Of a stretch of DNA of 64,000 bases, positions 43,481 to 53,096 are shown one piece after another. Source of the DNA: Gracilinema caldarium (lineage in GTDB: Bacteria > Spirochaetota > Spirochaetia > Treponematales > Breznakiellaceae); assembly GCF_029265695.1 (NCBI RefSeq), contig NZ_JAJUHW010000008.1, positions 22,637 through 86,636 on the forward strand, in the 5' to 3' direction. The notes beneath the pieces were generated by a model. That model worked only from the letters and a program-made list of their open reading frames with translations, searched no databases and was not told where the DNA came from. Made by a program: the position numbers and the translations under genes. How positions within the stretch are numbered: position 1 is the first letter of the stretch; every line of letters begins with the position of its first letter.

Positions 43481-44001
43481 AGCATACCTTTGCCGTTGGT
43501 CTTCTCTGTGTGCTGACCCTGGCCTTAAGTTCCTGCGTGATCTTACCCCAACGGAGCAATGCAAGCTGGGGGCTTTATCCTGAGACAGGGGAAAAGCAAG
43601 ATTTAGTTAAGCGGAGTCTCATCCGTATCTATGTTGGAGAAGCCAGAATAGATAAAGCCTTGGGCGCCCGCTCCATACAGGAAGAGCTGCATCGTGCTGC
43701 GAGTCTGGATGTACTGCGCCGGGGCTATCAGCTTGCCCTATCTGAAGGCGAAGCGGATTACGGACTAGAGTTTTATGCGGTTGAGCGGGACTTTACCCAG
43801 GGCTGGCAGAACCGCAGGTCCGTCTCCCTCGAGGTCTCCCTGTGGCGTTATACAGACGATCAGGGCTCGGCAGAAAAAGTTCTTGTGGCTATGGGCCGCT
43901 CTGCCATGGTGGGGCAGGGGAGCCTCTCTTCTTCGCTGGACATGGAAGCGCTCCTTCGCAAAGCCCTGGATATGGCCTTGAATAGGGCTTTGCAAAAATG
44001 A
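43477..44001 (+). CDS. Small lipoprotein of the RND operon
   Basis: A 174-residue lipoprotein with a signal ending LALSSC (Cys20). The mature part alternates strands and helices (RSLIRIYVGEARID, YGLEFYAVERDF, SVSLEVSLWRY) and ends with a helix. The fold is reminiscent of small outer-membrane assembly lipoproteins such as LptE, but I cannot support homology. It overlaps the genes on both sides by four bases (ATGA), so it belongs to the export operon, directly before the TolC gene. Confidence 0.65.
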   Translation: MKHTFAVGLLCVLTLALSSCVILPQRSNASWGLYPETGEKQDLVKRSLIRIYVGEARIDKALGARSIQEELHRAASLDVLRRGYQLALSEGEADYGLEFYAVERDFTQGWQNRRSVSLEVSLWRYTDDQGSAEKVLVAMGRSAMVGQGSLSSSLDMEALLRKALDMALNRALQK

Positions 44002-45437
44002 TGCGCCCTGGCCGTGCCGTCCGCTTCTTTGTCTTTATATTGATGAGCCTCTCTGCCCATACAGTCCAAGGAACTGATGTTCTCAGGCCTCTTTCTATGA
44101 AAGAGGCCGCCGAAATGGCTGTAGCAGCATCGGCCGAACTTCGCGGTATGGAAACCCAACAGGTCCTAAAAGAAGGGGCCTGGATAGCGGGCTTGAGAGC
44201 CTTTCTTCCCAAATTGAGCTTTTCTGCCTCTGAGGATGACCGGCTTTCCCAGAATTCGGCTGATTCTTTTTCCAAAACCTATACCGTAAGTCTTACCCAG
44301 CTTCTCTGGGACGGAGGACGGCTCTCCGCAAGCCGCATGCTGGAAAAAACTGAACTGGATCTGGGAAGAAGCGACCTCCTGCGAAGCGCCGCCGAAACCG
44401 GCGAGGGGGCCATCAATCTGTATAGGACGGTCATGTATAAACGGGCTATCTATGACATACGGAAAAGAAACTTCGAGGCACTGGAACTCCAAAGGGCAAT
44501 TCTTGCCGAAGAGGTTCGCCGAGGCCTGGCGCTGCAAACAGATCTGGCAGAATCGGATCTCAGTTTGGAGCAGAACCAGCTTGATATGGCTATGATCCGT
44601 CTGGAATTGGATGAGGCGGAACAGGAACTTGCCTTTCGCCTTGGCTTAGACCAATTGCCTCCCCTATCGGACTGTATAGATCCCGAGCGGCCGTCGAGTA
44701 TTCCAGCAGAAAACATAGATGCCCTCATTGCTGCGGTGCAGCAAAGCGCCGCTGAACTGTACCCCGATATGGTTAAGGCCCGCTACGGGATACGGAAACT
44801 TTTAGCACAACTGGAAAACGCCCAGAAAGCCTGGTGGCCTACCATCAAACTAAATGGAGATGTCTCCCTTTCGGGAAACAGCTATCCGCTGACCCGTTAC
44901 AGCTATTCGGTTGCCCTAGTTGTTGAGTTTTCTCATCCCCTCTTGTCGGGCAGTCTTACTGGCCTCTCTGGTGCAAGTATGGCCGGCTGGGAAGGTCCCG
45001 CTGATAAGAATGCCCGGCTCCAGGGTACCGCCGAACCGCTCGGGGACCCCGCCTCCCTGTTCTCTGTCCGGTCCCTGGAAGCAAGCCTCGAATTGGAGCA
45101 AAGCAGGCTCACGCTCTTAAAAGTCCAGTTGGAACAACAAGCCAGGCGGCTTGTAAAGTCTTGTGTTGCGGCGGATCAAAAACGACGCATTGCCCTGGGA
45201 AAGTTTGCCCTTTCAAAAAAACAACTGGAGCTTGCAAACCTAAAACATTCGTTGGGACAGATGACAAGCCTAGAAATGATGAAGGCCCAAATTGGGCTTT
45301 CCCAGGAGGAAATAGGCCTTGTGGAAGCCGCTGTCGGTGTTTTGGAAGCAGAACGAAATCTGGAAAAACTCCTCGATCTTGGGCCCGGCGGTTTGGCTGC
45401 CTATATCGCTGATTTCAAAGCTGCTTTGTCAAAGTAA
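43998..45437 (+). CDS. TolC-family outer-membrane efflux protein
   Basis: A 479-residue protein with signal peptide (cleavage probably after HTVQG) and the TolC pattern of long coiled helices and strands in two repeats. Visible signatures are LSMKEAAEMAVAASAELR at the start of the first helix, SVSLTQLLWDGGR-like sequence (the beta-barrel strand followed by W-D-G-G), LEQNQLDMAMIRLELDEAEQEL, and a closing LEMMKAQIGLSQEEIGLVEAA. TolC trimers form the outer-membrane channel for RND pumps and type I secretion. A Gly/Ser-rich stretch near 310-350 interrupts the second repeat. It overlaps the preceding gene (ATGA); the adaptor follows 23 bases later. Confidence 0.88.
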   Translation: MMRPGRAVRFFVFILMSLSAHTVQGTDVLRPLSMKEAAEMAVAASAELRGMETQQVLKEGAWIAGLRAFLPKLSFSASEDDRLSQNSADSFSKTYTVSLTQLLWDGGRLSASRMLEKTELDLGRSDLLRSAAETGEGAINLYRTVMYKRAIYDIRKRNFEALELQRAILAEEVRRGLALQTDLAESDLSLEQNQLDMAMIRLELDEAEQELAFRLGLDQLPPLSDCIDPERPSSIPAENIDALIAAVQQSAAELYPDMVKARYGIRKLLAQLENAQKAWWPTIKLNGDVSLSGNSYPLTRYSYSVALVVEFSHPLLSGSLTGLSGASMAGWEGPADKNARLQGTAEPLGDPASLFSVRSLEASLELEQSRLTLLKVQLEQQARRLVKSCVAADQKRRIALGKFALSKKQLELANLKHSLGQMTSLEMMKAQIGLSQEEIGLVEAAVGVLEAERNLEKLLDLGPGGLAAYIADFKAALSK

Positions 45438-45460
45438 GAACCTCATATGAAGGAATAGAT

Positions 45461-46855
45461 ATGCATAAAAAGAATGTACGGGACCGCTTAATTTTAAGCT
45501 TAGTTTTAAGCAGCGCAATAAGCTCTGCCTTAATTGTCTCCTGCACTCCAGCAAAGGGAGAATCGGCGGAACGAGTATCCACTGCTCCTTTAGGGGTAAA
45601 AACCTGCATCGCCGAATACCGGACCATACCGGAAGAGGTATCCGGATTTGGTTCCCTTTCGTTTCTTAAAAAGGTGGATATTACCAGTTCCCAGGAAGGA
45701 ACCATTAAAAGCATTGAACGCCGGGAGGGCAGCCCGGTAAGGAGCGGTATGATCCTTGCGGTACTGGAAAACCCCCAGATAGAGCTTGCGGTGGGCCGGG
45801 CTCGGAATGCCTATGATCAGGCGGTGGCTGCTCTGGAACTGGCCAGGGCCCGGCTTTTAGAAGGGGAATTCCAGAGCGAAGCAAAAATCTTGGATCTAGA
45901 AAAGACCGAAGCCGAGCTTGCCCAGGCCCGCCGGGAGTATCAGGAGCAGGAACGGAAACTGCGGGATCAGGAAGCCCTCTTTGCCGCCGGCGGGGTAACG
46001 GAAGAAAGCATTCGGAGTGCCCGTTTCGCCCTGGATGCGAGCCGGGAACGGCTGCGGCTCCAGGAACAGGACCTCGCTATCCGCTGGGTAGGATTGCGGG
46101 TTCAGGATTTGGAAAACTCAGGAATTGCTGTACCCAAAACTCCGGAAGCCCTCCTCAAGGCCAGAATTGCCCTGGCCACCACAACGCTCAGGGCAGAGCT
46201 CCGGGCCGCGGAAGCCCGGCTCGACGCAGCTCAGAAGGAACTGGAATCGGCTCTTCTCGCTCAGAAAGAACTCACCATACTGAGTCCCATGGCGGGCCAG
46301 ATAGCGGCCCGGTACATGGAAATAGGGGAGCGGGTAAAGCGGGATGATAAGCTTCTTACCCTTATGGATACCCAGTCCCTCTATGCGACCATTCCGGTCC
46401 GGGAACGGGATGCCCAGCGGATACTTCCCGGTATGGTAGCCCGCCTTGATGTGGATGGGGCAGCGGGCTCCTGTACCGCCCAGGTGGACCTGGTAGCTCC
46501 CACGGCGGACAACCAGTCCTTTACCTTCCTGGTGAGGCTCCTCGTGGACCCCCAGGGCGTACAAAAATTACGCTTAAAACCGGGCATGTTTGCCCGTGCA
46601 ACCATCAAGCTTGGTTCGGAACGGAAAATACTCCTTATCGACGAGATCGCCTTGGCGGACAAACAGGGGGACCGGGGCAGGGTTTTCCTGATACAGCGGA
46701 ATCAGGCAGCGGAAAGGACCGTGAAGCTGGGGGATCTCTATGGTTCAAGCCGGGAAATCCTTGAAGGGCTTGAAGCCGGTCAGGTGCTGGTCCAGAAACC
46801 CGACATCGGGCCTGGGGGACTTAAGGACGGAGCCTATGTGGAAATTGTCCAGTAA
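45461..46855 (+). CDS. RND periplasmic adaptor lipoprotein (HlyD/AcrA type)
   Basis: A 464-residue membrane-fusion protein that links the inner-membrane RND pump to TolC. The lipobox IVSC gives Cys28. The lipoyl half-motif is SQEGTIKSIERREGSPVRSG (about 75-95), then a long coiled-coil hairpin (about 105-265, Glu/Ala/Arg-rich: AELAQARREYQEQERKLRDQ), the second lipoyl half LSPMAGQIAARYMEIGERV, a beta-barrel domain, and a membrane-proximal domain ending GGLKDGAYVEIVQ. TGAAGGAA precedes the ATG. Its last 20 bases overlap the next gene in another frame. Confidence 0.9.
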   Translation: MHKKNVRDRLILSLVLSSAISSALIVSCTPAKGESAERVSTAPLGVKTCIAEYRTIPEEVSGFGSLSFLKKVDITSSQEGTIKSIERREGSPVRSGMILAVLENPQIELAVGRARNAYDQAVAALELARARLLEGEFQSEAKILDLEKTEAELAQARREYQEQERKLRDQEALFAAGGVTEESIRSARFALDASRERLRLQEQDLAIRWVGLRVQDLENSGIAVPKTPEALLKARIALATTTLRAELRAAEARLDAAQKELESALLAQKELTILSPMAGQIAARYMEIGERVKRDDKLLTLMDTQSLYATIPVRERDAQRILPGMVARLDVDGAAGSCTAQVDLVAPTADNQSFTFLVRLLVDPQGVQKLRLKPGMFARATIKLGSERKILLIDEIALADKQGDRGRVFLIQRNQAAERTVKLGDLYGSSREILEGLEAGQVLVQKPDIGPGGLKDGAYVEIVQ

Positions 46856-48371
46856 GGGCCGCTGCGCTTTGTTTGGGCCGCAGTGCTTTATGCTTCGATG
46901 TGCCCTGCTCCGGTTTGCCGAGCTATTCTGTATTGGGATCGCGGTTTCTTCCTGCGGCTTTATAGACCTGCGGCCCATAGAATATTCAGTTTATCCCGAT
47001 CGGCCCGATGCGGTGGTGGCCGACCCTTTTGGCAGTCTGTCGGTCACTTTTTCTACCGAAATGGAGCGGGAAGAAGCAGAGCGGGCCCTTGTAGTCAGTT
47101 CCGCAAGGGGCTCTGTGGAGGGAGACCGGATATGGCAGGGGAACTGCCTTTACTTTATACCCCTTGCACCCTGGCAGGCTGGAGTCCGCTATGACCTGGG
47201 CTTAAGCGGAACGGTCCGCAGCAGAGACGGACGGGAACTCAAAGTTAACCAGCATATTCCTTTTTACGGCATCCTTCGGGGGGAAGTTCCGCGGCTCCTG
47301 GGGTCAACGCCCTCCGATGGGGGCAGTGTACCAGTGCTGGATCCAAGCGCGGCCGCTCTCCGGGGACCGGGAATAAGCTTTCAATTTTCGCTCCCCATGA
47401 AACGGCAAAGCCTCATAGATACCCTCAGGATCGAGGGCATTTCCGACCTGGACTGGGTATGGTCCGATGGAGACAGGATTGTAACGATATATCCTAAAAG
47501 CCCCCTTTCTCCCTGGACCCTCTACCGCTGGTCCGTAAAACGGGATGCCCAAAGCAGCCAGGGGGTCCCCCTTGCGGGGGATGTGTCGGGGACCTTTGTG
47601 ACGAACCTCGATACGGAACCTCCCCGGCTTGAAAGGACCTTTTCTTTGTACCGTTCCGGTCCGGTCTGGACGGAAACAAGCCGGTCTTTAAATGAATTGA
47701 ACCTGGGTGAGGCTATCGGGGTTCGGTTCTCTGAAGCCATGAACCGGGAAAGCCTTCTTGGCTCGCTCCGTTTCGAGCCATCCCTTCCCGGTTATACCCA
47801 GCAGTTAGATGAACGGACGGTAATCTATGTGCCTGACCGGCCTCCCGAACCGGAAACCTGCTATGTGCTGATCGTATCTGTGGATACTAAAGACACTTCC
47901 GGTCTCAGTTTGGGAAAGGAATACCGAGAAGCCTTTACGGTGGCTATTCCGTATCTCGCGCTTGTTTCGCTTGCAGCCGATGGCGTTCCGCCCTATACCG
48001 GTCCCTTCGCGGCATCTGGGGCAGCGCCCTATGCGGTACAGGTACTCCCCCCCGAAGGCCTTCTAGCCATCAATATACATTTCTCTCTTCCCTTTGCCGT
48101 CTCCGCCCAGAGTTCAGTCTTAAAATATATACAACTTTCGCCCTATTTCCCCGGAACCCTTGCCCCTGTGGCTTTACGGCAGGCTTCATGGATTTCTGAC
48201 AGGGTGCTGCGCCTCGTGTGGGAGGGCCTTGAAGCCGGAAGCGGCGGCATTGCACATTTTTACCGGCTTTCCTTGAGCGGCGGCAGGTCAGGCCTCACTA
48301 CGGAAGGCGAAGGAAATCTGGGCTGCTGGCTTAAAGAGTCCCTCGTTCTCTATCTGGAGGCCCAGCCATGA
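46836..48371 (+). CDS. Ig-like (Big_5/SbsA-type) lipoprotein A of the RND operon
   Basis: A 511-residue lipoprotein with lipobox VSSC (Cys40) and repeated Ig-like units of the Big_5 type: LSVTFSTEMEREEAERALVV (first), ISFQFSLPMKRQSLIDTLRI (second) and IGVRFSEAMNRESLLGSLRF (third). The phrase strand-F-S-x-x-M followed by a helix and a second strand recurs about every 120 residues. The start at 46836 has AAGGACGGAG before it; a second ATG at 46890 would shorten the lead to a normal signal peptide and is a real alternative. The 3' end overlaps lipoprotein B by ATGA. Function unknown; a surface or periplasmic spacer in the export system is inferred. Confidence 0.75.
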   Translation: MWKLSSKGRCALFGPQCFMLRCALLRFAELFCIGIAVSSCGFIDLRPIEYSVYPDRPDAVVADPFGSLSVTFSTEMEREEAERALVVSSARGSVEGDRIWQGNCLYFIPLAPWQAGVRYDLGLSGTVRSRDGRELKVNQHIPFYGILRGEVPRLLGSTPSDGGSVPVLDPSAAALRGPGISFQFSLPMKRQSLIDTLRIEGISDLDWVWSDGDRIVTIYPKSPLSPWTLYRWSVKRDAQSSQGVPLAGDVSGTFVTNLDTEPPRLERTFSLYRSGPVWTETSRSLNELNLGEAIGVRFSEAMNRESLLGSLRFEPSLPGYTQQLDERTVIYVPDRPPEPETCYVLIVSVDTKDTSGLSLGKEYREAFTVAIPYLALVSLAADGVPPYTGPFAASGAAPYAVQVLPPEGLLAINIHFSLPFAVSAQSSVLKYIQLSPYFPGTLAPVALRQASWISDRVLRLVWEGLEAGSGGIAHFYRLSLSGGRSGLTTEGEGNLGCWLKESLVLYLEAQP

Positions 48372-49927
48372 AGCTTTTCTGGAATATGGGCCTTCTTATA
48401 ATTTCCCTTTTCATGGTCTCCTGCGACATACTCCGTTCCTCCCCCTTCGAGGTGGTCTCCTGGACTCCGGGACCGGGGCCGCGGCAGTTCAATGCGGGGC
48501 TTTCCCTTTCGCTCACCTTTTCCCATGAGGCGAACCGGTACAGTGTAGAACGGGCCCTTTCGGTAACAGAGGACGGCCTTCCCCTATCCCTTTCATTTTC
48601 TTGGGATGGCAAGACGCTCAGGATTATTCCCGCAACTGCTCTGCGGGAAAACCGGGAGTACCGCATCAGCCTTGCTGCGGATGCCCAGGACTTGGAGGGC
48701 CTTAACCTAGACAGCCCCTTCGAAGGCCGTTTTAGCACCCGCCCACAGGCGGATCGTCTCAGACTCCTTTCGAGTGTCCCCGCCGACGGCGGCTTAATAA
48801 GCGCTGGTGGAGGGGAATCGGGCCCTCTCTTTGTGCCCCTTTTCCTCCATTTTTCCCATGGGGTAAGCCTTCCTTCGCTTTTGCAGCAGGCGTCTTTTAA
48901 TCCATCTATTCGGGGACTTTGGAGTCTTGAAAATGGGGGAAGCTCAGCCCGCTTTACCCCCCAGGAGGCCTGGCAAAAGGGTAAATCCTATGTCCTTACC
49001 CTGTCCAAGGACCTTTGCGACCAGTATGACCGGCCCATGGGCTATGCTTCGGTTATACACTTTTCTGTTGGTGAGGATATTATTCCGCCCCGCCTTAGGG
49101 GCATACAAATCCAGGATAAGCAGGGGAACCTTATAGGGCACCTTGATTGTACAGAGTGGGAGGGGCTTACGGGGCCGCCTGAGATACCGCCCCTTACTGA
49201 ATATTTTGAAAGGACCTCTCAGCTGGTGCTTGAATTTTCAAAGCCCGTCGATCCTCTTTCGGTTAAAAACAGGCTTTCCTTTCAGCCCTCCCTGTCTTAC
49301 AGTGTGGAACCTACCTATCCAGCCGCATCCATCATTACTATTCGTTTTACCGAGAGTCCCCGCTATGGTTCGGTTTATACCCTGCTTTTAGGCAAGGATA
49401 TAAAAGACGAAGAGGGAACCAGCAGTGTCCTCCAGGCTGCCTGCCGCTTCCTCATAAACGGTCCCGGTTCAAAGCCTCCGCGGCTTAGGGCGATCCGTTT
49501 TCCCCTAGCGCCGGGAGCGGCGGGGGACCATGAACCTGCACTGTACACCATGGATCAGGTGTTTGCGGATTTTCCCCTCGAGGCCGGCAGTGAGCGTTAT
49601 CCCTTTGATATTCCGACAAACACCTGGATAGAGCTCTATTTTGAAACCGCCCAGGCCGGAACAGTGGATCTCTTCTCCCTCATGAATACCTTCAGTTTAA
49701 GCGTTACCAATTCGTGTCTGAGCTTTTCCCCCCGCAGCGTTTTAAGAACCGGCTTTACCTGGGCCGATCCTGAGGCAGGATATGAACAGTTTGAACGGAT
49801 AGAAATTCGGGGACTCCTTACCAACAGCACCAATGCGGGGCTCGTGACCTGGACTATCGCTGCGGGGCTTTTAGACAGCCTTGGAAACTCATCTGGGGAA
49901 GCGCAGCTGCTTCCGCTTCGGAAGTAG
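48368..49927 (+). CDS. Ig-like (Big_5/SbsA-type) lipoprotein B of the RND operon
   Basis: A 519-residue lipoprotein (signal to FMVSC, Cys19) related in architecture to its neighbour. The Ig-like repeats include LSLTFSHEANRYSVERALSV, VPLFLHFSHGVSLPSLLQQA and LVLEFSKPVDPLSVKNRLSF. The repeat pattern FSTR.. (RFSTRPQADRLRLLSSVPADG) closes each unit. The two genes look like an ancient tandem duplication, though the sequences have diverged. ATG overlaps the previous stop. The RND gene begins 10 bases after this stop. The role is unknown, but linkage to the pump is tight. Confidence 0.75.
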   Translation: MKLFWNMGLLIISLFMVSCDILRSSPFEVVSWTPGPGPRQFNAGLSLSLTFSHEANRYSVERALSVTEDGLPLSLSFSWDGKTLRIIPATALRENREYRISLAADAQDLEGLNLDSPFEGRFSTRPQADRLRLLSSVPADGGLISAGGGESGPLFVPLFLHFSHGVSLPSLLQQASFNPSIRGLWSLENGGSSARFTPQEAWQKGKSYVLTLSKDLCDQYDRPMGYASVIHFSVGEDIIPPRLRGIQIQDKQGNLIGHLDCTEWEGLTGPPEIPPLTEYFERTSQLVLEFSKPVDPLSVKNRLSFQPSLSYSVEPTYPAASIITIRFTESPRYGSVYTLLLGKDIKDEEGTSSVLQAACRFLINGPGSKPPRLRAIRFPLAPGAAGDHEPALYTMDQVFADFPLEAGSERYPFDIPTNTWIELYFETAQAGTVDLFSLMNTFSLSVTNSCLSFSPRSVLRTGFTWADPEAGYEQFERIEIRGLLTNSTNAGLVTWTIAAGLLDSLGNSSGEAQLLPLRK

Positions 49928-49937
49928 GGGAAAGCTT

Positions 49938-52900
49938 ATGCGGAGTATTATCAGGCTTTGTACTGAGAGACCCGTAGGAGTCAGCATGGTGCTCCTGGCG
50001 GTATTGCTCGCCGGAGGCATCGGCTCATCCATGTTACCGGTAGACATACTGCCCAGCCTTGAAATTCCCCGGGTACAGGTTGATGCACCCTATCCCGGTA
50101 TGGCAGCCCGGGAAGTCCGTTCCCTGCTCACTATTCCGCTGGAAGATGCCTTTGCATCGGTGCGATCCCTGCAGCGCATCCGGAGTGTTTCCCGGGACGG
50201 GGAAGCGGTCCTTGTCCTTGACTTTGCCTGGGGGACCGACCCCTCTGCGGCGGCGGTTCTGGTCCGTGAAGCCATCGATGCGGTATATCCCCAACTGCCC
50301 GAAGGCACGGGGCGGCCCCTGGTAATCAGCGGAGACCCCGAGACGGAACCGATTGCCATTGTGGGTGTCCGGTCCAGGACTCAGGATATTCAATTTGCCC
50401 GGCACCTGGCGGAGTATGAGCTGCGGTCCCGGTTTAGACGGATTGATGAAATTGGCCGGGTTGTGCTTGTAGGGGGCCAGGAAGAGGAAGTCCGCCTCCG
50501 GATAGATCCTGAACGTTCCTTTGCCCGGGGACTCGGGGCATCGAGCCTGGCACAGCTTATCGGTTCCGAATGGGTAGACGTCAGCGCTGGAACCGGACGG
50601 GAAGGAACGCAGGAACTGGTGATTGTCTGTGCCGGAAAGCCCGAATCGGTCCAAACATTACCGAATCTTGCCTTGCCCACCAGGGGCGGCCCCCTGTATA
50701 CGAAGGATGTTGGAGAAATCAGGGTAGAAAAGCAGGATCGAAAAAGTATTTTTATCGCCGACGGCAAAGAGGCGGTAGCCCTTGAACTGTACCGGCGGAG
50801 TGGTACCAATCCGATCCAGGCTGCAAAAAAGGTGCGGGAAGTTTTGGCGGAGGCTCAAAAGGATTTTGCCAAAGACGCAGAGGTCTTTCTTGTCTTTGAT
50901 GGCTCCGCTGCAACCCGTCGGGGCCTTGCGGATCTCGGAAGGAGCGCCCTTCTGGGGGCTTTAGCGGTAATCCTGGCGATTTTCTTTTTTATTCCCTCCG
51001 GGCGGGGCAGCTTCCTTACTCTGCTCTCTCTCCCCTTTTCTGCAGCAGCGGCCCTGGCAGCCCTGGCGCTTTCAGGCAGATCCCTTAACAGCATGAGCCT
51101 CGGCGGTCTTGCCCTGGGGATAGGCCTCGTGTCGGACACCTCAGTGGTCATTCTGGAACTGCTGGATCGCAGCTTTGGTACCCCTTCAGGTCCCCAAAGC
51201 CAATCCAGCCCAGACCGCCCCAGGTCCGAAAGACCCAGGGCTGAAAAGCCCCGGGCTGAAAGACCCAGGGCCGCCGCGGTGGCAGATACTGTTGCCACGG
51301 TGGCATCCTCATCCCTGGGCAGTACCATTACCACGGCCATTGTCTTTGTGCCGGTTCTGTTTTTGCCTGGTCCCCTGGGAAGCCTCTTCGGTGATATGGC
51401 GGTGTGCCTCGTGGCCATGGTCGCCGCAGGCTGGGTCTACGCCCAGTTTATCCTGCCCTCACTGTACCGATTCCTTTGGAAAGGCCGCCCTCGAACTGCC
51501 AAAGGGGCCCTCCTGTGTTGGATTGACAATTTATACGGAAAACTGCTGCGCTTATCCTTCCGCCGCCCCCGCCTGCTCTGGGGTATAGCGGTCCTGGCGG
51601 TTGTCGGAGGTACCCTGCTTTTAATAAGCCGGCCGGTCCGCTTTACCCCCTCTGGCGGCTATGACGAACTCAGGCTCGAGCTTGCCTTCCCGCCGGGCAC
51701 AGCCCTGGATGTAGTCGCCCTGCAAAGCGAAGCCGTGGGAAATTTGCTTTCAGGGCTTCCTTCCTTTGCGTTGGTCTTTGGCAGGGCAGGCTCGGAAACG
51801 GAAGATAGCCTGCGGCGATCCTCCACGGAATACCGGAAGGAGTTGGTTCAATTCCGTTGTTTCTTGAAACAGTCCGCCGATATTTCATCAATCTATTCTA
51901 TGCTTCGAAAATACCTGGTCCGGGAAGGCCTTTTTGATGCCAGCCTGCGCATTGAGCCTCCCCAGGACAAGATAGAGAGCATCCTTGGCCTCTCTTCCGC
52001 TTACACCGTGGCCCTTAAGGCGGAGAATCCCGACACACTACAGGCGGAACGGAAGCTTATTATGGATGAACTTGCGTCCCGTCTACCTGGAGCGAGCCTG
52101 TCCTGGAGGCCCGCCCTGCTCAGGCCGGAAATACGGCTCACCCTCAAGCCGGATATGGCCGCCTCGGCCCAGCTTTCCACCCTCACTGTCGGCAGGTCCC
52201 TCATGGCTTATACCGATGGCCTTGTGGCGGCCCGGATGGAGCGGGATGGCCGGCCTATCGATATACGGGTGTTGGGCAAAAAGTTCGGCGGCGAAGCTCT
52301 TGGCAGTTTAGAAATGCTCCCTGCAAACGAGGGCGGGAAAAGCCCCGTCTTATTGGGAAGCATTGCCCTGATTGAACAAAGGGAAAGCGAAGCCGCTTTA
52401 GCCCGGCTTGACCGTTCCGATGTGGTTTATATTGATGTGCTCCCCCGCGGCGGTGGCGTTGGGGGCGGCGGGATTGCTGCCGGCAGCGGCGGAAAAAACA
52501 GGAGCCGACAATCCTTAAGTAGTAGCTTGGAACGGGCGGTCAAGGACCTCAAGGGCCTTTCCTATGCGGACCAATCAGCCTTTGTCCGGTACCAAAAAAC
52601 GCTTCTTTTTACCGTTTTACTCGTTATTCTTCTATTATATATCTCTCTTGCAGCCCAGTTTGAATCCTTTAGCCTTCCGCTGCTTCTCCTAGTAAGTATT
52701 CCCTTTTCTCTTGCAGGGGCAGGGCCTGCTCTCTTCCTTGTTGGTGCGGGGCTGGATTCTGGATCCGTCCTTGGCCTTGTGGTGCTCTTTGGACTTGCGG
52801 TCAATAACGTCATCATTCTGTACGAAGTGGGAAGAGACAAGATAGGAGAGGGACTGCAGCCGGTATTGGCGGTATACCGCGGTGCCCGTGAACGGCTCCG

Positions 52901-53096
52901 GCCTGTTCTGGCTACCACCGCAACAACCCTGCTGGCCCTGCTGCCGGTCATCGTTTCTCCCCTGGGACCTTCCCAAAGGTCCATGGCGGCCGCCATGTTC
53001 GGCGGCGTTGCGGCCAGTACCCTGATTTCTCTCCTTGCCTTTCCGCCCCTGCTTGTTCCTTATTTGTCCCGCCGGGAGGCTTCCCATGTTGCTTGA
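49938..53096 (+). CDS. RND-family efflux permease, first copy (AcrB-like)
   Basis: A 1052-residue inner-membrane pump of the RND superfamily (hydrophobe/amphiphile type), driven by proton flow. TM1 is near 10-35; PSLEIPRVQVDAPYPGMA and AREVRSLLTIPLEDAF open the first periplasmic porter region. The TM4 motif GLALGIGLVSDTSVVI keeps the first of the two relay Asp residues of AcrB (Asp407) and has Thr at the second. In TM10 the AcrB Lys is Asn (GLAVNNVIILYE), as in many RND proteins. A linker in the TM4-TM5 cytoplasmic loop (residues about 414-451) contains an Arg/Pro/Glu tandem repeat. AGGGG precedes ATG 49938. The 3' end overlaps the second permease by 11 bases. Confidence 0.93.
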   Translation: MRSIIRLCTERPVGVSMVLLAVLLAGGIGSSMLPVDILPSLEIPRVQVDAPYPGMAAREVRSLLTIPLEDAFASVRSLQRIRSVSRDGEAVLVLDFAWGTDPSAAAVLVREAIDAVYPQLPEGTGRPLVISGDPETEPIAIVGVRSRTQDIQFARHLAEYELRSRFRRIDEIGRVVLVGGQEEEVRLRIDPERSFARGLGASSLAQLIGSEWVDVSAGTGREGTQELVIVCAGKPESVQTLPNLALPTRGGPLYTKDVGEIRVEKQDRKSIFIADGKEAVALELYRRSGTNPIQAAKKVREVLAEAQKDFAKDAEVFLVFDGSAATRRGLADLGRSALLGALAVILAIFFFIPSGRGSFLTLLSLPFSAAAALAALALSGRSLNSMSLGGLALGIGLVSDTSVVILELLDRSFGTPSGPQSQSSPDRPRSERPRAEKPRAERPRAAAVADTVATVASSSLGSTITTAIVFVPVLFLPGPLGSLFGDMAVCLVAMVAAGWVYAQFILPSLYRFLWKGRPRTAKGALLCWIDNLYGKLLRLSFRRPRLLWGIAVLAVVGGTLLLISRPVRFTPSGGYDELRLELAFPPGTALDVVALQSEAVGNLLSGLPSFALVFGRAGSETEDSLRRSSTEYRKELVQFRCFLKQSADISSIYSMLRKYLVREGLFDASLRIEPPQDKIESILGLSSAYTVALKAENPDTLQAERKLIMDELASRLPGASLSWRPALLRPEIRLTLKPDMAASAQLSTLTVGRSLMAYTDGLVAARMERDGRPIDIRVLGKKFGGEALGSLEMLPANEGGKSPVLLGSIALIEQRESEAALARLDRSDVVYIDVLPRGGGVGGGGIAAGSGGKNRSRQSLSSSLERAVKDLKGLSYADQSAFVRYQKTLLFTVLLVILLLYISLAAQFESFSLPLLLLVSIPFSLAGAGPALFLVGAGLDSGSVLGLVVLFGLAVNNVIILYEVGRDKIGEGLQPVLAVYRGARERLRPVLATTATTLLALLPVIVSPLGPSQRSMAAAMFGGVAASTLISLLAFPPLLVPYLSRREASHVA
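51216..51275 (+). repeat. 15-bp tandem repeat coding RP[R/K]-type pentapeptides
   Basis: About four imperfect copies of a 15-base unit (CGCCCCAGGTCCGAA, AGACCCAGGGCTGAA, AAGCCCCGGGCTGAA, AGACCCAGGGCCGCC) encode RPRSE-RPRAE-KPRAE-RPRAA in the first RND permease. It lies in the predicted cytoplasmic TM4-TM5 loop. Array length could vary between strains. Confidence 0.85.
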
